Shown here piece by piece: positions 11,125-23,041 of a DNA stretch of 64,000 nt. Position 1 is the first letter of the stretch. Every line of letters starts with the position of its first letter. The notes beneath the pieces were generated by a model. That model had not been told where the DNA came from and ran no database searches. It was given only the letters and a program-made list of their open reading frames with translations. The stretch comes from Voacanga thouarsii (taxonomy: Eukaryota; Streptophyta; Magnoliopsida; Gentianales; Apocynaceae), in assembly GCA_026120185.1 (NCBI GenBank), contig JANUWF010001783.1, positions 7,161,001 to 7,225,000 of the forward strand, read 5' to 3'. A program made the position numbers and the translations under genes.

Positions 11125-13201
11125 TGATGATCATGACAGTAAACAAAGAGCATGCATATATGAACAAAAATGGAGGAAATAACATTAAACATGTCATGCC
11201 AGCAGCATGGAGACTTAATAACATACCTCTTGGAGCCTTTAAAACGAGAGGAATGAAGAACAAGGCTTGAAGCTAAGATCACAGCTTCCTTGTCTCCCGT
11301 CAGTGAAGCTTCCAGTGCACAGAAAAATGTCTCCTCTGGTGTAATGCCAAGCTTTTTAGTTCACAGAATATACCCAACCTAATATCTGTTTGATGAGCAA
11401 CAAATTGGTAGAGAAAGGCCACTTAGATTGCTCTCACATCTCCTTCTCGGTTGGCATTTATAGGCAGCCTTCATGAACCAAACCCAGAAGCCAGAAAACC
11501 AAGAGACATAAATGTCTTTTCGGTTGGCTTCATTTGGTTTCAAAACCAAAAGCCAGAAGAGGAAAAATCACGAGAGAGGGAGAAACAAGAGTCACTGGAA
11601 AAAGAAAAATATTTATATATATATTTTTCTTTTATTTTATTTTTCCACACAGAAAGCCAAGAGTCATGAAACTAAAAATAATTATTTTGATAAAAATAAT
11701 ATTCCCGGGATTTAATACCCGAATATTATTTACAAAATAAATTTTGGTTTCACTCTAAACTCTTCCGAACTGTGTCCGGAAAAAACCCTACGGTCTAGGC
11801 TATTGGGCCAAAATAATATTTATTATTTTTCTTGGACCCAAAAAATTCAAAATAATAAACATTAATTATTTTCCTTGGGATTAAATAAATAACCCAATAA
11901 ATAAATAATTAACCCAAATGAACTAAAAAAATAATTTAAACTTTAATTATTTATTTCTTGGGATTTAATTAAATAAATAACCTAATAAATAATTAAATAA
12001 TAATTATTTTTTCTCTAGTTTAAGTCCCAATTAATTTTTTAATTATTCAAATTGGACCTAGATCTTGAATAATTAATTAACCAATTAAACCAAATAATAA
12101 ATTTCTCTCCATTGATTTTATTCCAATATAATAATAAACTAGATTTCCCGAATAAAATAAAACTCTCTCAATTGAGATTGCTTTCTCATTCCAAAAATAA
12201 TTAAGACTTACGGGCTATTCCGAGGACCAAAAAGACACATCGCCTTGGCTAATAAAATGACCAAAATACCCCTACTATATAAATAGATGTATTTTGTATT
12301 TTAAATATTTCCTAATATCACTATAAGGAAATATTGACCCCAAGGACAATGCTGCATTAGCAAAGTCTTCGACCTACAGGTGAATGACTAAAATACCCCT
12401 CTACACATCGCCGTACATTTAGAGAGGAAGAAATGTACTAATACCCCTCTAAATGACATCTACGATCCTTAGGCCTCTAGTCCAATGATCCACGATTTCC
12501 TGGACTGTTTCCACTTTCCAAGGGAGCTATCTTAAAGCAAACATCCAAGTCATGTTTCCCAGGCCTGGATATTTAGATCATTCAGACAACCACAAGGGAC
12601 GATATGGTATAAAAACTATCTTGTACAAGTCTATCTTAACTAACTAGTCACACATACCCAATATGCAAGTATATTGACCCTCCGATAGAACCTCAACTAT
12701 AGCATATGAAAGCATATGCTTCCAGTTGCACCAGACCACCTACTCATACTGAAGTCATAGAGTATTAGTCCACGTTGTAGCGGTAGTAATCTAGGTTTCA
12801 ACCATATATAGTACTTTTAAGAAACCACTATTACAGGTCCTGTTCTACGTATTCGAAATACGCTTATGTCATGAAGTGAGTGGACTACTCACTGGCTAAA
12901 GGTAAGCCATTCCCCATTTGGAATTCATAACATAATAACTTAAATATAATGAGATTCTCATTCTCATCAATTAGTTAAGAACAACTGTTTATGTGTTTAA
13001 ATAACCCATGATCCATACCTTACTGTGAAAGACCTCCATTCACATGGATCACTTATTTAAACACAATGGGTTTGTTCCAAATGTAAATGTGCACAAATAA
13101 AAAAAATAAATTCACAAACGAATTCCGACAAATAAATTATTTTATTAAAATATTTGATATTTACACCAGAAAACTAGTCTAAGAGGGCATATATTCCAAT
13201 A
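11125..13201 (-). mobile_element. Copia solo LTR nested in integrase
   Basis: 2,077 bp, TGATGATC at the left and CCAATA at the right (TATTGGAATATATGCCC when read on the minus strand). The flanks GGGTT (11120-11124) and AGATT (13202-13206) differ by two G-to-A transitions, fitting a decayed 5-bp target duplication. Removing the block restores the integrase reading across the site. The right-hand 1.5 kb is similar to the LTRs at 26272-28483, 46692-48530 and 54173-55556; the left end differs, so it is a related subfamily. Reading frames near 11451-11740 lie in this LTR and are not genes. Confidence 0.8.
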
Positions 13202-13206
13202 AGATT

Positions 13207-13800
13207 GACAAACGATTTCTAGGCAGAGGCAATTTCTACAGCATGTTACATTGTCAACCACACTCCTTCTGCAACCCTTGCTTTCAAAACTCCTGAGGAA
13301 ATTTGGTCAGATACGCCTGCTAATTACTCTGATTTGAAAGTTTTTGGGTATTTGCCATACATGCATATAAATGATGGGATATTGGAGTCTAGAACTAAGA
13401 AATGTATTTTCCTTAGGTATGTTTTTGGGGTGAAATGATACAGATTGTGGTGTCTAGATCACAAATTACCAAAATTTGTAATTAATAGAGATATTACATT
13501 TGATGAATTACCTATGTTAAATTCCAAAAGAAATTCTTCGAGTTCTTCTTGTACAGGTACGCAGGAATAGGTGGTCCTTAAAATTGGTAGTTTTAGTCCT
13601 TCTAATTTGACTTCTTCTGTTCTATAAAATTCAGTTTATAGTGATGAAGAAGATATAGAAGAGGAATATTTTATAGCCAAGAATAGACTAAGAAGAGAGA
13701 TTTTACCATCTCAAAAATATACAAATTTAGTGACATATACATTGTCAATTGTAGAAGATACAGTTAGAGTTCTGAGCCGCTTAAAGTATGTCTGGACTTG
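13207..13800 (+). pseudogene. Copia 1 integrase, second part and linker
   Basis: It resumes with AEAISTACYIVNHTPSATL; the Trp before AEA has become TAG. FKTPEEIWS, DLKVFGYLPY and the SRTKKCIFL block follow. The acidic linker with LRREILPSQKY and YTLSIVEDT is the usual junction before reverse transcriptase, but the sequence then changes to 3' non-coding DNA. The RT and RNase H domains (roughly 2 kb in a full element) are deleted. Confidence 0.8.
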
Positions 13801-13902
13801 AATGGTGTTCACTATTCATGATTTATGATCTTTGGACTTCTGTGGAGAAGGTGGAGCAAAGTTGCTATGTTTGAGTTTGGGATGCAAGTTAAGGTTGAGA
13901 TT

Positions 13903-14395
13903 TATTGGGGTGCCTTGCATCCTGCATCAGATTACCAAGGCATCCTCCACCACTATTTAAACTTTGTTTCGTTAGGAAGTCCTACATGGAATACCAACAA
14001 TACTTCCACCTCCTCAAATGCCTATATATATATATATTTAGGCCTTGTTTGGTTCTTGGATTAAGACATAAAAACACCAACACAAGAGTTTAGTAGCCCT
14101 TGAGGTATTTTTTTTTTCTTTGTAATACTCTTGTTCTATATTAGTGGTGTTTAGTGGCTTAAGAACACTTTCTTAAAGCCTTGTGAATTGTCTTTTTTAT
14201 AGTGAATTTTTGTTCCACCTTTGCTCGTGGATGTAGGCCATTTAACCAAACCACGTAAGTTCTTGGGTTTCTTTCTTTTATTTCTTTTCTCGTTATTTTT
14301 TTTCTTCACATTATTTTCATTATTATTTCTTTGTTATCATCTTGTGTGGTTTTGCCATTAGAGTTTTGGTTTGTTCTTGGGGCCTATCCCTAATA
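13903..14395 (+). repeat. Copia 1, 3' LTR
   Basis: 493 bp, starting TATTGGGG (from TGTTGGGG) after a purine-rich AAGGTTGAGA tract (13891-13900). It shares all blocks of the split 5' LTR and gives the uninterrupted version that reveals the insertion site of the gypsy LTR. Confidence 0.85.
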
Positions 14396-14400
14396 GATAT

Positions 14401-15405
14401 TAATAAAAATTTAAACGAGAGAATTGAGATAATTAGGAGATATTAGCGTGCGATGGAGTGGTAGGGTTGAAAGGCCAATGCTTATGGAGAATTAAGGAAA
14501 GAAATATAGAATTAATGACTAAAATGAAAATTAAAAAAAATGGATACAACCGATTCAGGTGGAACAAAACTACTAATTCCCATTTCAATTCCAAAAATTA
14601 GAGGAGGGTTCTCTCTATTATTCGCAAAATTTGAGATCTTTCAATCTTGTAAAAAATAAGATGACACGTATTTTAGTTAATGATTAGGATAAATTTTCAT
14701 AGATTTTCCTTATCTTTCCTTATTTTTTTCCCTCCCCTTAACATTAGACTTCTTTAACTGTTCTTGGTTGAGAAAATAAGAGGAAAAACTGACAAATAAT
14801 AAACTATATTATTCAATAGGAAGCCATTAACACTTGACACAGGAGATTTAAATTAACAATATGATTCTTCTTTAAAAGAAAGAAATTTGAATTTTATATA
14901 TTCAAACTTTAATATTTAAAGAAATTTGAATTATTCAATTTCATTAACTTTTTAACTTAGGCTAGGTAAATTAGACTAAACGGCATTAATGCTCTCCCAT
15001 ATAATATATGAATCCCATTTGTAGGCACCTTGCCTTACTAGCTTTACTTTTTTGTAATCCTCTCTTCCCCAAGCCAAGATAGCCTTACTAGTTAAATGTT
15101 AGAATTCTATATATTCAAATCTTGATATTTAAAAACTTTGAATCATATATATTCAAACCTAAAAAATCCTTTTAATAATTTTAAACCTACTCTGAAATAT
15201 ATGGTATTAATAGTTTTAAACCTCGTGGAAAGTATGGAAAAATAATCCTATTGTTTTAGAGTGTAGAAAAAATAGGAAGAGATAAGAATAATATAATGAA
15301 ATGTAACCTTAGCCATTGACTATTAAAATACAAACATCGCTTTTCATATTTATAAAAAGTGAAATATCTCCAATTTCCTTGACAATGGAGAAAAACCTCT
15401 CCTCA
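14401..15405. other. AT-rich spacer, nothing recognised
   Basis: No coding resemblance, terminal repeats or RNA gene seen. A short sequence ATATATTCAAA recurs (for example near 14897, 15108 and 15147), suggesting decayed repeat DNA. Confidence 0.5.
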
Positions 15406-16080
15406 CACTACAAAAAAAAAAAAATATATAGTATTAGCGACGGAAATAAGCAACGGCACAAACGCCACCGCTATTTTGTGAGAGTTTTGCGAGAGCAAGT
15501 AAGGAGATGGACAATTTGCCGAGAAATTGACCAGGCAAAGCTAAACCCTCGCAGATAACGATGGCTTAACAAGGGTTACTAAACCCTCACTAATTAGCAA
15601 AGGGTTTAGATACTATAAATATTTCTCATTTTTTTTTAAATTTTAGGATAAAGTGGTAGTAGCTAAGACCTCACTAATTAGAGTGGGTTTAACTACGACC
15701 AAAAATTTTTCTTCAAAAAAAATATTTTGGAACATTGGGATATAGCAGCTGTAGCTAAACTCTTGCTATTAGCGAGAGTTTAGATACGATTATAAATTTT
15801 TTCTCAAAAAGAATTTATTGAAATTTTAAAATAAATGGCCGTAGCTTGACCTTCGCTAATTAGAGAGGGTTTAGTTATAGGCGAAATTTTTTCTCCAAAA
15901 AATATTTTTAAATATTAGGATATATACGTCGTAGCTAAATTGTCACTAAGTAGCGAGGGTTTAGCTACGATCGTAAATTTTTTGTGAAAAAGAATTTATT
16001 GGCATTTTGCCGTAGCTAAGCCCTTGCTAATTAGCGAGGGTTTCACTACGGCTTTAAATGTTTTGCTACTAAATCTGACA
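15406..16080 (+). mobile_element. CACTA-like element, terminal and subterminal region
   Basis: Starts CACTACAAAAAAA, followed by TAGTATTAGCGACGG, the signature of plant CACTA (En/Spm) ends. About nine short blocks of the type TAGCGAGGGTTTAGCTACG recur in both directions up to 16060, as expected of transposase-binding subterminal repeats. I cannot find the matching far end. No TNP2 sequence follows, so this is a non-autonomous or truncated element. Confidence 0.65.
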
Positions 16081-16233
16081 TTTAGTCTTTTTCGTTCATC
16101 TTCGTCTTCTTCTCCCTGACATTTTGACTACTAGCTTGTGTAGTCCCCTCTCACTCCATTTACTCCCTTCCCAGTATTCTTCACTCCCTTACCTTAGCTG
16201 CCTCACCTTTACCGCCCTACCTTCACCGCATTT

Positions 16234-16496
16234 GGGGCCATGCAAGTTGCGTACGACAACTTGCGTGGTCATTTCACGACCCAGATCGAAAATGGTGAAA
16301 ATTCAACGTTCGAAAAGGTGGCCGCATGTAATTTTTTTTTTAGTAGAACGACGCCGTTTTGACCATTCAAAATGATGTCGTTTTAATATTCATGTAATTG
16401 TGTGAAATGTTCATGTAATCATGTGAAATATTCATGTAATCGTGTGAATGTATTCAAATGACCGCGCAAGTTGCCGTACACAACTTGCGCGGCCCC
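16234..16496. mobile_element. Foldback MITE with palindromic ends
   Basis: Terminal inverted repeats of about 41 bp: GGGGCC, then GCAAGTTG, a 7-bp GTAC-containing spacer, CAACTTGC and GGTCATTT; the right end mirrors this (AAATGACC ... GGCCCC). Each terminal repeat contains its own palindrome (GCAAGTTG/CAACTTGC). The interior holds near-identical 20-bp units with ATTCATGTAATC. No clear target duplication is visible. Confidence 0.65.
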
Positions 16497-16499
16497 GAA

Positions 16500-17868
16500 T
16501 CTGCCTTCACCATTGCCTGGTCTTCACCGATCCATTCTACTGCCAGAAATCCTACTCTGCCATTACCGTGGAAGGTCAACAGTGTTGTCTTACCATTGCG
16601 TCAAATGTGGATCTTTTCAAGAGGTAAGCAATGAGTGAATTATATGGGGGAGATAACACTGTGTGCAAACGTATTTGTTGGGCTCAATTTATCTAGTTGA
16701 TGTTGGGATTAATTGTCATTCTCTATTTGAGATTTTCCTATCAGGATTAATTATAATTATAGTAAAGTATAGATTTGCAGACATCTTGAAAAATAATACT
16801 AGAGCAACAATAGAGTACTAATCTTTTCTTGAAAATACACCTGATCTTTATGACATTTTTGAATTAGATTATTTATCTATGCATTGGTCAAATTTTAAAT
16901 GGATTGATAATTATCTAGTGGATTGGAAATTGGTTCTTATATAACTTGTAATAGTTTTTCTTCTAGTTCCACCTCCATTTATTTGTGCATTTTCCTTTTA
17001 TTTTCCATGATATAGAAATGTCTGTTTCCGAAATGATCAACTAATGTTTCCACGCATTGACATCTAGGAAAATGAGAGAGAGATAAAAAATTTTTTGATT
17101 GTGGAATGACATCCAAATAATATAGCGTAGATTTGATGTGCATGTGCTTGGAGATGCATATTTGTTGTCTCTGGCAACAATTTTATGCTGCTTGTTGGTT
17201 CGATTTGATTATTGATATATACTAGCCAACATGATTTCGTTTAGCACATTATCAATCAATTCCTGTGCTTCTTGGCTTTGTGCAGTCTACTCTAAAAAGA
17301 ATTGCTGATCTGCCTCTCTGTCATCAATATCTGGTCTTTTGGCTGATGCCATCTACATGGATTTTTGTTTTGTAATTATTTTTAGTCTTAATTGTGTTTT
17401 TTCCTACAAATTCAGTGGCTTATGAATAAAGTTATTTCATTGTGTGTTATATCTCATTTTTTTCCCCGAATTTGCTGATTTACAATTTTTGTGTCTTGGG
17501 ACATTATTTATTGGCAAAAGCACAAACAGAAGTTGTTGACTAAATAGTCTGTTATATCTGTGCCATTTGTATTCCATATTCCTTTGAGGTGCCTTATAGG
17601 CCTTAAGTCATCAGTTAGCAAGCAAAAGCTGATGAAAGATGGAATCTAAAATTGGCTATAGAGCACAATCAAGTTAGGGCAGTGGATGAAAAAGAATACT
17701 ACAAAATATAGTTTAAAAATTCTTATGAGATGTGGTGTAGGGTAAAGTGCACCAATCAACCATTATTATAGGCAGGGTTAGGACAATCATACTTATAAAA
17801 GTGAGAGACTTCAATCCAAAATCCATTTAATTAGATTTGGCATGTCCAACAAGATCATACCTTGAGAT
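16500..17868. other. Unassigned, possibly CACTA interior
   Basis: There is a slightly GC-richer stretch to about 16620, followed by AAGAGGTAAGC, which resembles an exon end and donor. The rest looks like intron or spacer. I recognise no protein. Confidence 0.35.
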
Positions 17869-17873
17869 ATCAT

Positions 17874-18341
17874 TGTTGGGGATATGTCCTAGAGTCAATT
17901 TGTACTTATACTATTGTCATTACGTTTTATATAATAATATGAGACTTTCCTTTCCATGAATAGTGAGTTTTGTTTTGTGGTCATCAAGTACGTGACTTGA
18001 TAGTAAAACCCTACAATGAATACAATGACTATTCTAAAACTGTCCCTGATCGATTATTATTATTGGAATAATAATAAATTAAGATTAGTATGTTTGTGAC
18101 TTAATGGCTATATTTTACTAGCCATGGATATTTGTGATATCGAGTCAAGATATAAATAAATGTTAGAGAATATTGTATTGGACATGACCCATTGTGAGAG
18201 TACTTCATGGAATATGTCATAAGTACTTTCAAGCCATAATAATATTGAAAGTCCTTCGACCTAAATTCATCATAGTTTCCTACTTGATAAATTTTATATT
18301 TTGACATTGTCTAAAGTTGTCTTTAACCAGATAATAAATTA
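17874..18341 (+). repeat. Copia 2 LTR first part (left arm of inverted repeat)
   Basis: 468 bp, near-identical to the reverse complement of 18987-19453. It runs from TGTTGGGGATATGTCC to AACCAGATAATAAATTA. At 18335-18341 it switches to the inverted LTR copy through a shared TAAATTA. Confidence 0.9.
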
Positions 18342-19453
18342 AAACTGATATGATAAGATTCTGCATTATCTCGGTAATTTAACTAATTAATTTATCGAGT
18401 CAGATTCTTATAATCTGGACATCATCCAGATACATCGAATGTGGACATATTTTCAGATTCATTGTATCTAGTAAATTTTCTAAGTACGATTAACTTAGAC
18501 ATATTTCCAGATTCATCGAATCTGGTCACTAGAAAAATAACCTAACAAGTTCGCTTATTGTGTGACCCTATAGGTTCATTTAACACTGGCAGTGTGCCTA
18601 AATCATATTTAAATGGCCCACAAGTTATAAGCGGTTTCTAGCAAAACATTATAACTATCCAGGTTAAATGAAAATCGGTGATCTCTTTGAACCAAACCAT
18701 AATTTTATATTTAGTTCTTTTGTCACACGATATCCATATTAAGCATAAGGCACGGAGCATGTCATCCTTATTAAGCTTAATCAATTATTTTTTGATTTCA
18801 TAGTAGACTGTTTAAACAAATGATATCAATATCTTAGATTGATATATTTGAGCACGGCCATGCATTTTTTTAACAGTCTAACTTATCAAGGGGCCCATGG
18901 ATATTTCTTCCATAATTGAGAGGGACAAATTCCTTCACAATCAATCATATTCCTCTCCTTGATTTATTCTATATCCAACAGTAGTCTAATTTATTATCTG
19001 GTTAAAGACAACTTTAGACAATGTCAAAATATAGAATTTATCAAGTAGGAAACTATGATGAATTTATGTCGATGGACTTTCAATATTATTATGGCTAGAA
19101 AGTACTTATGACATATTCCATGAAGTATCTCACAGTGGGTCATGTCCAATACAATGTTCTCTAACATTTATTTATGTCTTAACTCGATATCACAAATATC
19201 CATGGCCAGTAAAACATAGCCATCAAGTCACAAACATACTAATCTTAATTTATTATTATTCCAATAATAATAATCAATCAGAGACAGTTTTAGAATAGTC
19301 ATTGTATTCATTGTAGGGTTTTACTATCAAGTCACGTACTTGATGACCACAAAACAAAACTCACTATTCATGGAAAGGAAAGCCTCATATTATTATATAA
19401 AACATAATGACAATAGTATAAGTACAAATTGACTCTAGGGCATATCCCCAACA
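18336..19453 (-). repeat. Copia 2 inverted 3' LTR, truncated
   Basis: On the minus strand this is the LTR start (19453 down to 18987), followed by the later LTR part (18986 down to about 18336). The later part matches 21984-22640 in reverse complement and is cut about 420 bp short of the LTR end. A copia polypurine tract lies immediately upstream on the minus strand. Confidence 0.85.
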
Positions 19454-19465
19454 GTCTCCCACTTG
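19454..19465 (-). other. Polypurine tract
   Basis: On the minus strand CAAGTGGGAGAC abuts the LTR start TGTTGGGG. This is the plus-strand primer of copia reverse transcription and confirms the direction of the inverted pol block. Confidence 0.8.
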
Positions 19466-19467
19466 CA

Positions 19468-20950
19468 CTAAGACCAATTTGGCATAAGCCGTAATCCCAT
19501 TGATATGGTATGACCATCATGTTTAGATGATGGGAAAGGCTTTGTCAGTGGATCTGCAACATTGTCATCAGTTGGTACCTTGCATACTTTGACATCTCCT
19601 CTATCAACAATTTCTCGAATGAGATGAAAACGTCTAAGTATATGTTTGGATCGCTGATGTGATCTTGGTTCCTTAGCTTGTGCAATGGCTCCATTGTTGT
19701 CACAATAGAGATCCACTGGGTTCACAATACTAGGAACTACATCTAGTTCTGTAATGAACTTTTTAATCTAAACTGCTTTTTTAGCTGCAGCTGAGGCAGC
19801 TACATACTCAGCTTCTGTAGTAGAATCGGCCACGGTGTCTTGCTTTGAACTTTTCCAACTTACAGCACCTCCATTCAAACAAAATAGAAAACCTGATTGC
19901 GATCTATAATCATCTATGTCGGACTGAAAACTAGCATCAGTGTAACCATTTACAACTAGCTCGCCTTCTTGTCCTCCATAAACTAAGAACATATCTTTAG
20001 TTCTTCTTAAGTACTTCAGTATGTTCTTGACAGCAGTCCAGTATACCTCTCCAGGATTTGATTGGAACTTGCTCGTCATGCTCAATGCATATGATACATC
20101 GAGTCGAGTACATAACATGGCATACATGATAGACCCTATAGCGGAAGCGTATGGTATCTTGTTCATGCCTCTTCTTCATCCTTCGTAGAAGGACTTTGAG
20201 TTTTGCTGAGCTTAATGCCATGTGACATTGGCAAGAATCCTCTCTTAGAGTCTTGCATACTGAACCTTTTCAGTACCTTGTCAACGTATGCACTTTGACT
20301 TAGTCCAATTAGCTTTCTAGATCTATCTCTATAGATCCTTATACCTAGAATATAGGCAGCTTCACCTAAGTCTTTCATTGAGAAACAATTTCCCAACCAT
20401 GTCTTTACACTTTGTAGAGTTGGGATGTCGTTTCCAATGAGTAAGATATCATCAACATAAAGTACCAAAAAGACTATTGCATTCCCACTTGTTTTCTTAT
20501 AGACACAAGGCTCATCTTCATTTTTGATAAAGTTAAATTCTTTAATTGCTTCATCAAAACGAAGATTCCAGCTTCGAGATGCTTACTTCAATCCATAAAT
20601 GGATCTTTGAAGCTTGCACACTTTAATAGAATTCAAAAGATCATCAAAACCCTCAGGTTGTGTCATGTACACATCTTCGAGTAAGTTTCCATAAGAAACG
20701 CAGTTTTGACATCCATTTGACAAATTTCATAGTCATAATATGCTGCTATGGCAAGAAGAATTCGATAGATTTAAGCATTACAAGCTGGTGAAAAGGTTTC
20801 ATCATAGTCTATACCATGAGTTTGTCTATAACCTTTTGCTACCAGTCGTGCTTTGTAAGTATGCACATTTCCCTCCATGTCTATTTTCTTTTTGAAAACC
20901 CACTTACACCCAATGGTTTTTGAACCTTTAGGTGGGTTAACCAAAGTCCA
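19468..20950 (-). pseudogene. Copia 2 reverse transcriptase and RNase H
   Basis: Reverse transcriptase copies element RNA into DNA and RNase H removes the RNA strand. Read downward: [38 protein letters not shown], then the catalytic LYVDDILLIGND (intact), SMKDLGEAAYILGI and SQSAYVDKVLKRF. RNase H follows, with GYTDASF, STTEAEYVA, DLYCDNNGA and the usual NVADPLTKPF ending. There are frameshifts near 20580-20700 and at 20165, and a stop in the linker near 19767. Damage is light, so this element is younger than copia 1. It lies in the inverted block, opposite to the element's outer orientation. Confidence 0.85.
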
Positions 20951-20994
20951 AACTTAGTTATCATACATGGATTGCATCTCAGACTTCATAGCCT

Positions 20995-21484
20995 CTAACC
21001 ATTTTCCGAGTCAGAACTCTTAATGGCTTCTTGATAGGAAGTGGGCTCATCATTAACCATAAGCTCTACATTGTGATCGTCAGTGATGAGAAATCCATAT
21101 CTCTCAGGTTGTTGACAAACCCTATCAGATCTTCGAGGTCCTTGTTCTATAGATGTAGACTCATCTTGGACTTGTGAGCCATCTAATCGAGATTCATTAT
21201 TTGGTTCAGGCACTAATTGTGGCTCTTGAATCTCATCTTGATAAGGTTCAGGCACTAATTGTGGTCCTTGAATCTCATCAAGATGTATTTTACTCCCACT
21301 GATTCTTTTGAAAATAAATTCCTTTTCAAGAAAGAATCCATTTCGAGCAACAATTACTCTATTTTCTTTTGGGAGATAAAATTGATATCCTTTAGTTTCT
21401 TTAGGATACCCCACAAATATGCATTTATCCAATTTAGGTGCAAGTTTATCAGATAATAAACGCTTTACATAAAATTCAAAGGAT
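20995..21484 (-). pseudogene. Copia 2 integrase C-terminus and linker
   Basis: Starts inside the integrase C-terminal region (YVKRLLSDKLAPK, then DKCIFVGYPKETKGYQFYLP and the EKEFIF block), followed by an acidic linker in which DEIQxPQLVPEP is repeated twice. It ends with GPRRSDRVCQQPERYGF before reverse transcriptase. The N-terminal two thirds of integrase and the protease are missing; the sequence is cut at about 21484, where plus-strand gag begins head to head. Confidence 0.8.
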
Positions 21485-21487
21485 GCT

Positions 21488-21830
21488 TATAGTAAGCACA
21501 AAGATGACTCCAACAATGTTACTTGCCTCATACTAGTAACCATGAACTCTGAACTTCAAAAACAGTTTGAAGAAGCAGAGGCATATGACATGATTGTGCA
21601 TCTCAAGGAAATGTTCCAAGAGCAAGCACGACAATAGAGATTTGAAACTCACAAGGCGTTAAATGCATGTAAGATGGTTTCTGGCACCTCAGTAAGTGCT
21701 CATGTCCTTAAAATGAAGGGCTATCTAGATAATCTTGATAAGCTTGGTGTTCCTGTTAATCATGACATGGCCACGGATTTGATCTTGGGCTCTTTACCCG
21801 AGGGTTTTGATGATCTTTTGAATTCTAATA
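21488..21830 (+). pseudogene. Copia 2 gag fragment (plus strand)
   Basis: Gag middle part: NSELQKQFEEAEAYDMIVHLKEMF, one stop (TAG at 21636), then SVSAHVLKMKGYLDNLDKLG and ILGSLPEGFDDLL. The 5' end of gag and the zinc knuckle are missing. At PEGFDDLL it runs directly into reverse transcriptase, because the two regions share a 14-bp tract (GAGGGTTTTGATGA). Confidence 0.8.
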
Positions 21831-21983
21831 AAGTGTGCAAGCTTCAAAGATCCATTTATGGATTGAAGCAAGCATCTCGAAGCTAGAATCTTCGTTTTGA
21901 TGAAGCAATTAAAGAATTTAACTTTATCAAAAATGAAGATGAGCTTTATGTCTATAAGAAAACAAGTGGAAATGCAATAGTCT
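21831..21983 (+). pseudogene. Copia 2 reverse transcriptase fragment (plus strand)
   Basis: About 50 codons of the RT palm: KVCKLQRSIYGLKQASRS, then a stop and LRFDEAIKEFNFIKNEDE and GNAIV. It duplicates, in opposite orientation, part of the RT at 20470-20640. It ends at AATAGTCT and joins the LTR at ACTGTTGG. Confidence 0.8.
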
Positions 21984-23041
21984 ACTGTTGGATATAGAAT
22001 AAATCAAGGAGAGGAATATGATTGATTGTGAAATAATTTGTCCCTCTCAATTATGGGAAAGATATCCATGGGCCCCTTGATAAGTTAGACTGTTAAAAAA
22101 ATGCATGGCCGTGCTCAAATATATCAATCTAAGATATTGATATCATTTGTTTGAACAGTCTACTATGAAATCAAGAAATAATTGATTAAGCTTAATAAGG
22201 ATGACATGCTTCGTGCCTTATGCTTAATCTGGATATTGTGTGACAAAAGGACTAAAAATAAAATTATGGTTTGGTTCAAAGAGATCACCGATCTTCATTT
22301 AACCTGGATAGTTATAATGTTTTGCTAGAAACCGCTTATAACTTGTGAGCCATTTAAATATGATTTAGGCACACTGCCAGTGTTAAATTAACCTATAGGG
22401 TCACACAATAAGCGAACTTGTTAGATTATTTTTTTGGTGACCAGATTCGATGAATCTGGAAATATATCTAAGTTAATCGTACTTAGAAAATTTACCAAAT
22501 ACAATAAATCTGGAAATATGTCCACATTCGATGTATCTGGATGATGTCTAGATTATAAGAATCTGACTCGGTAAATTAATTAGTTAAATTACCGAGATAA
22601 TGGCAGAATCTTATCATATCAGTTTTAATTTAATTTGAATTTAAATTAGAATATGATAAGATATTATTAAGGTTGGACTCTAAGAGGTTCGGAGGTTTTT
22701 AAGAAAACACTAGCCGTCTTTTCAAGAGTCCAATTTTTCGGTTGAGAACATTCTTGCCATTCTCTACCAGAAGAGAAAAAAAAAACCTCTCAAACCCTAG
22801 GTGCTAGCACTCCCCGGGTATCGAGTGAGTTTGCGGTGTGTATCCGATAGAGGATGTTCGCATACTGCAGCGTCTGGTGATTGTTCGGGTTGAACGTACA
22901 ACAGCGCAATCAGAATCGAAGGATTTCGATTACAGGAACCAGAGATAATTCTTAAACCTTAGATCTTCTTAATCGTTTACTTAGGTCCTTGGGAGGGATT
23001 CGTGGATGTTTTTCACGTTTAGGAGTCTACGAATCCTAACA
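21984..23041 (+). repeat. Copia 2, 3' LTR, last 1.06 kb
   Basis: The later part of the LTR, from TGTTGGATATAG to CCTAACA. The first 650 bp are the reverse complement of 18336-18986. The end abuts the right copy of the ATCAT duplication. Confidence 0.85.

Larger units (their letters stand above)
5094..14395 (+). mobile_element. Copia LTR retrotransposon 1 (nested, defective)
   Basis: The element begins TGTTGGGG (5094) and ends CCCTAATA (14395, from CCCTAACA). The flanking 5-bp words AATAT (5089-5093) and GATAT (14396-14400) differ by one transition, as expected for an old target duplication. Inside, in order, are: the first part of the 5' LTR, a nested gypsy-type solo LTR, the rest of the 5' LTR, a tRNA-Met-type primer site, gag, protease, integrase (split by a nested copia solo LTR), and the 3' LTR. 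Reverse transcriptase and RNase H are absent: the sequence passes from the post-integrase linker straight to the 3' non-coding region. It cannot move by itself. Confidence 0.85.
17874..23041 (+). mobile_element. Copia LTR retrotransposon 2, internally inverted
   Basis: Begins TGTTGGGGATATG and ends CGAATCCTAACA, and is flanked by a perfect 5-bp duplication ATCAT (17869-17873 and 23042-23046). Interior order: the first 468 bp of the LTR (plus); an inverted block (18342-21484) with a partial 3' LTR, RNase H, RT and the integrase C-terminus (all minus); then gag (plus), a short RT piece (plus) and the last 1.06 kb of the LTR (plus). The full LTR would be about 1.53 kb. The outer ends and target duplication are intact although the middle is scrambled. 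Confidence 0.85.
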
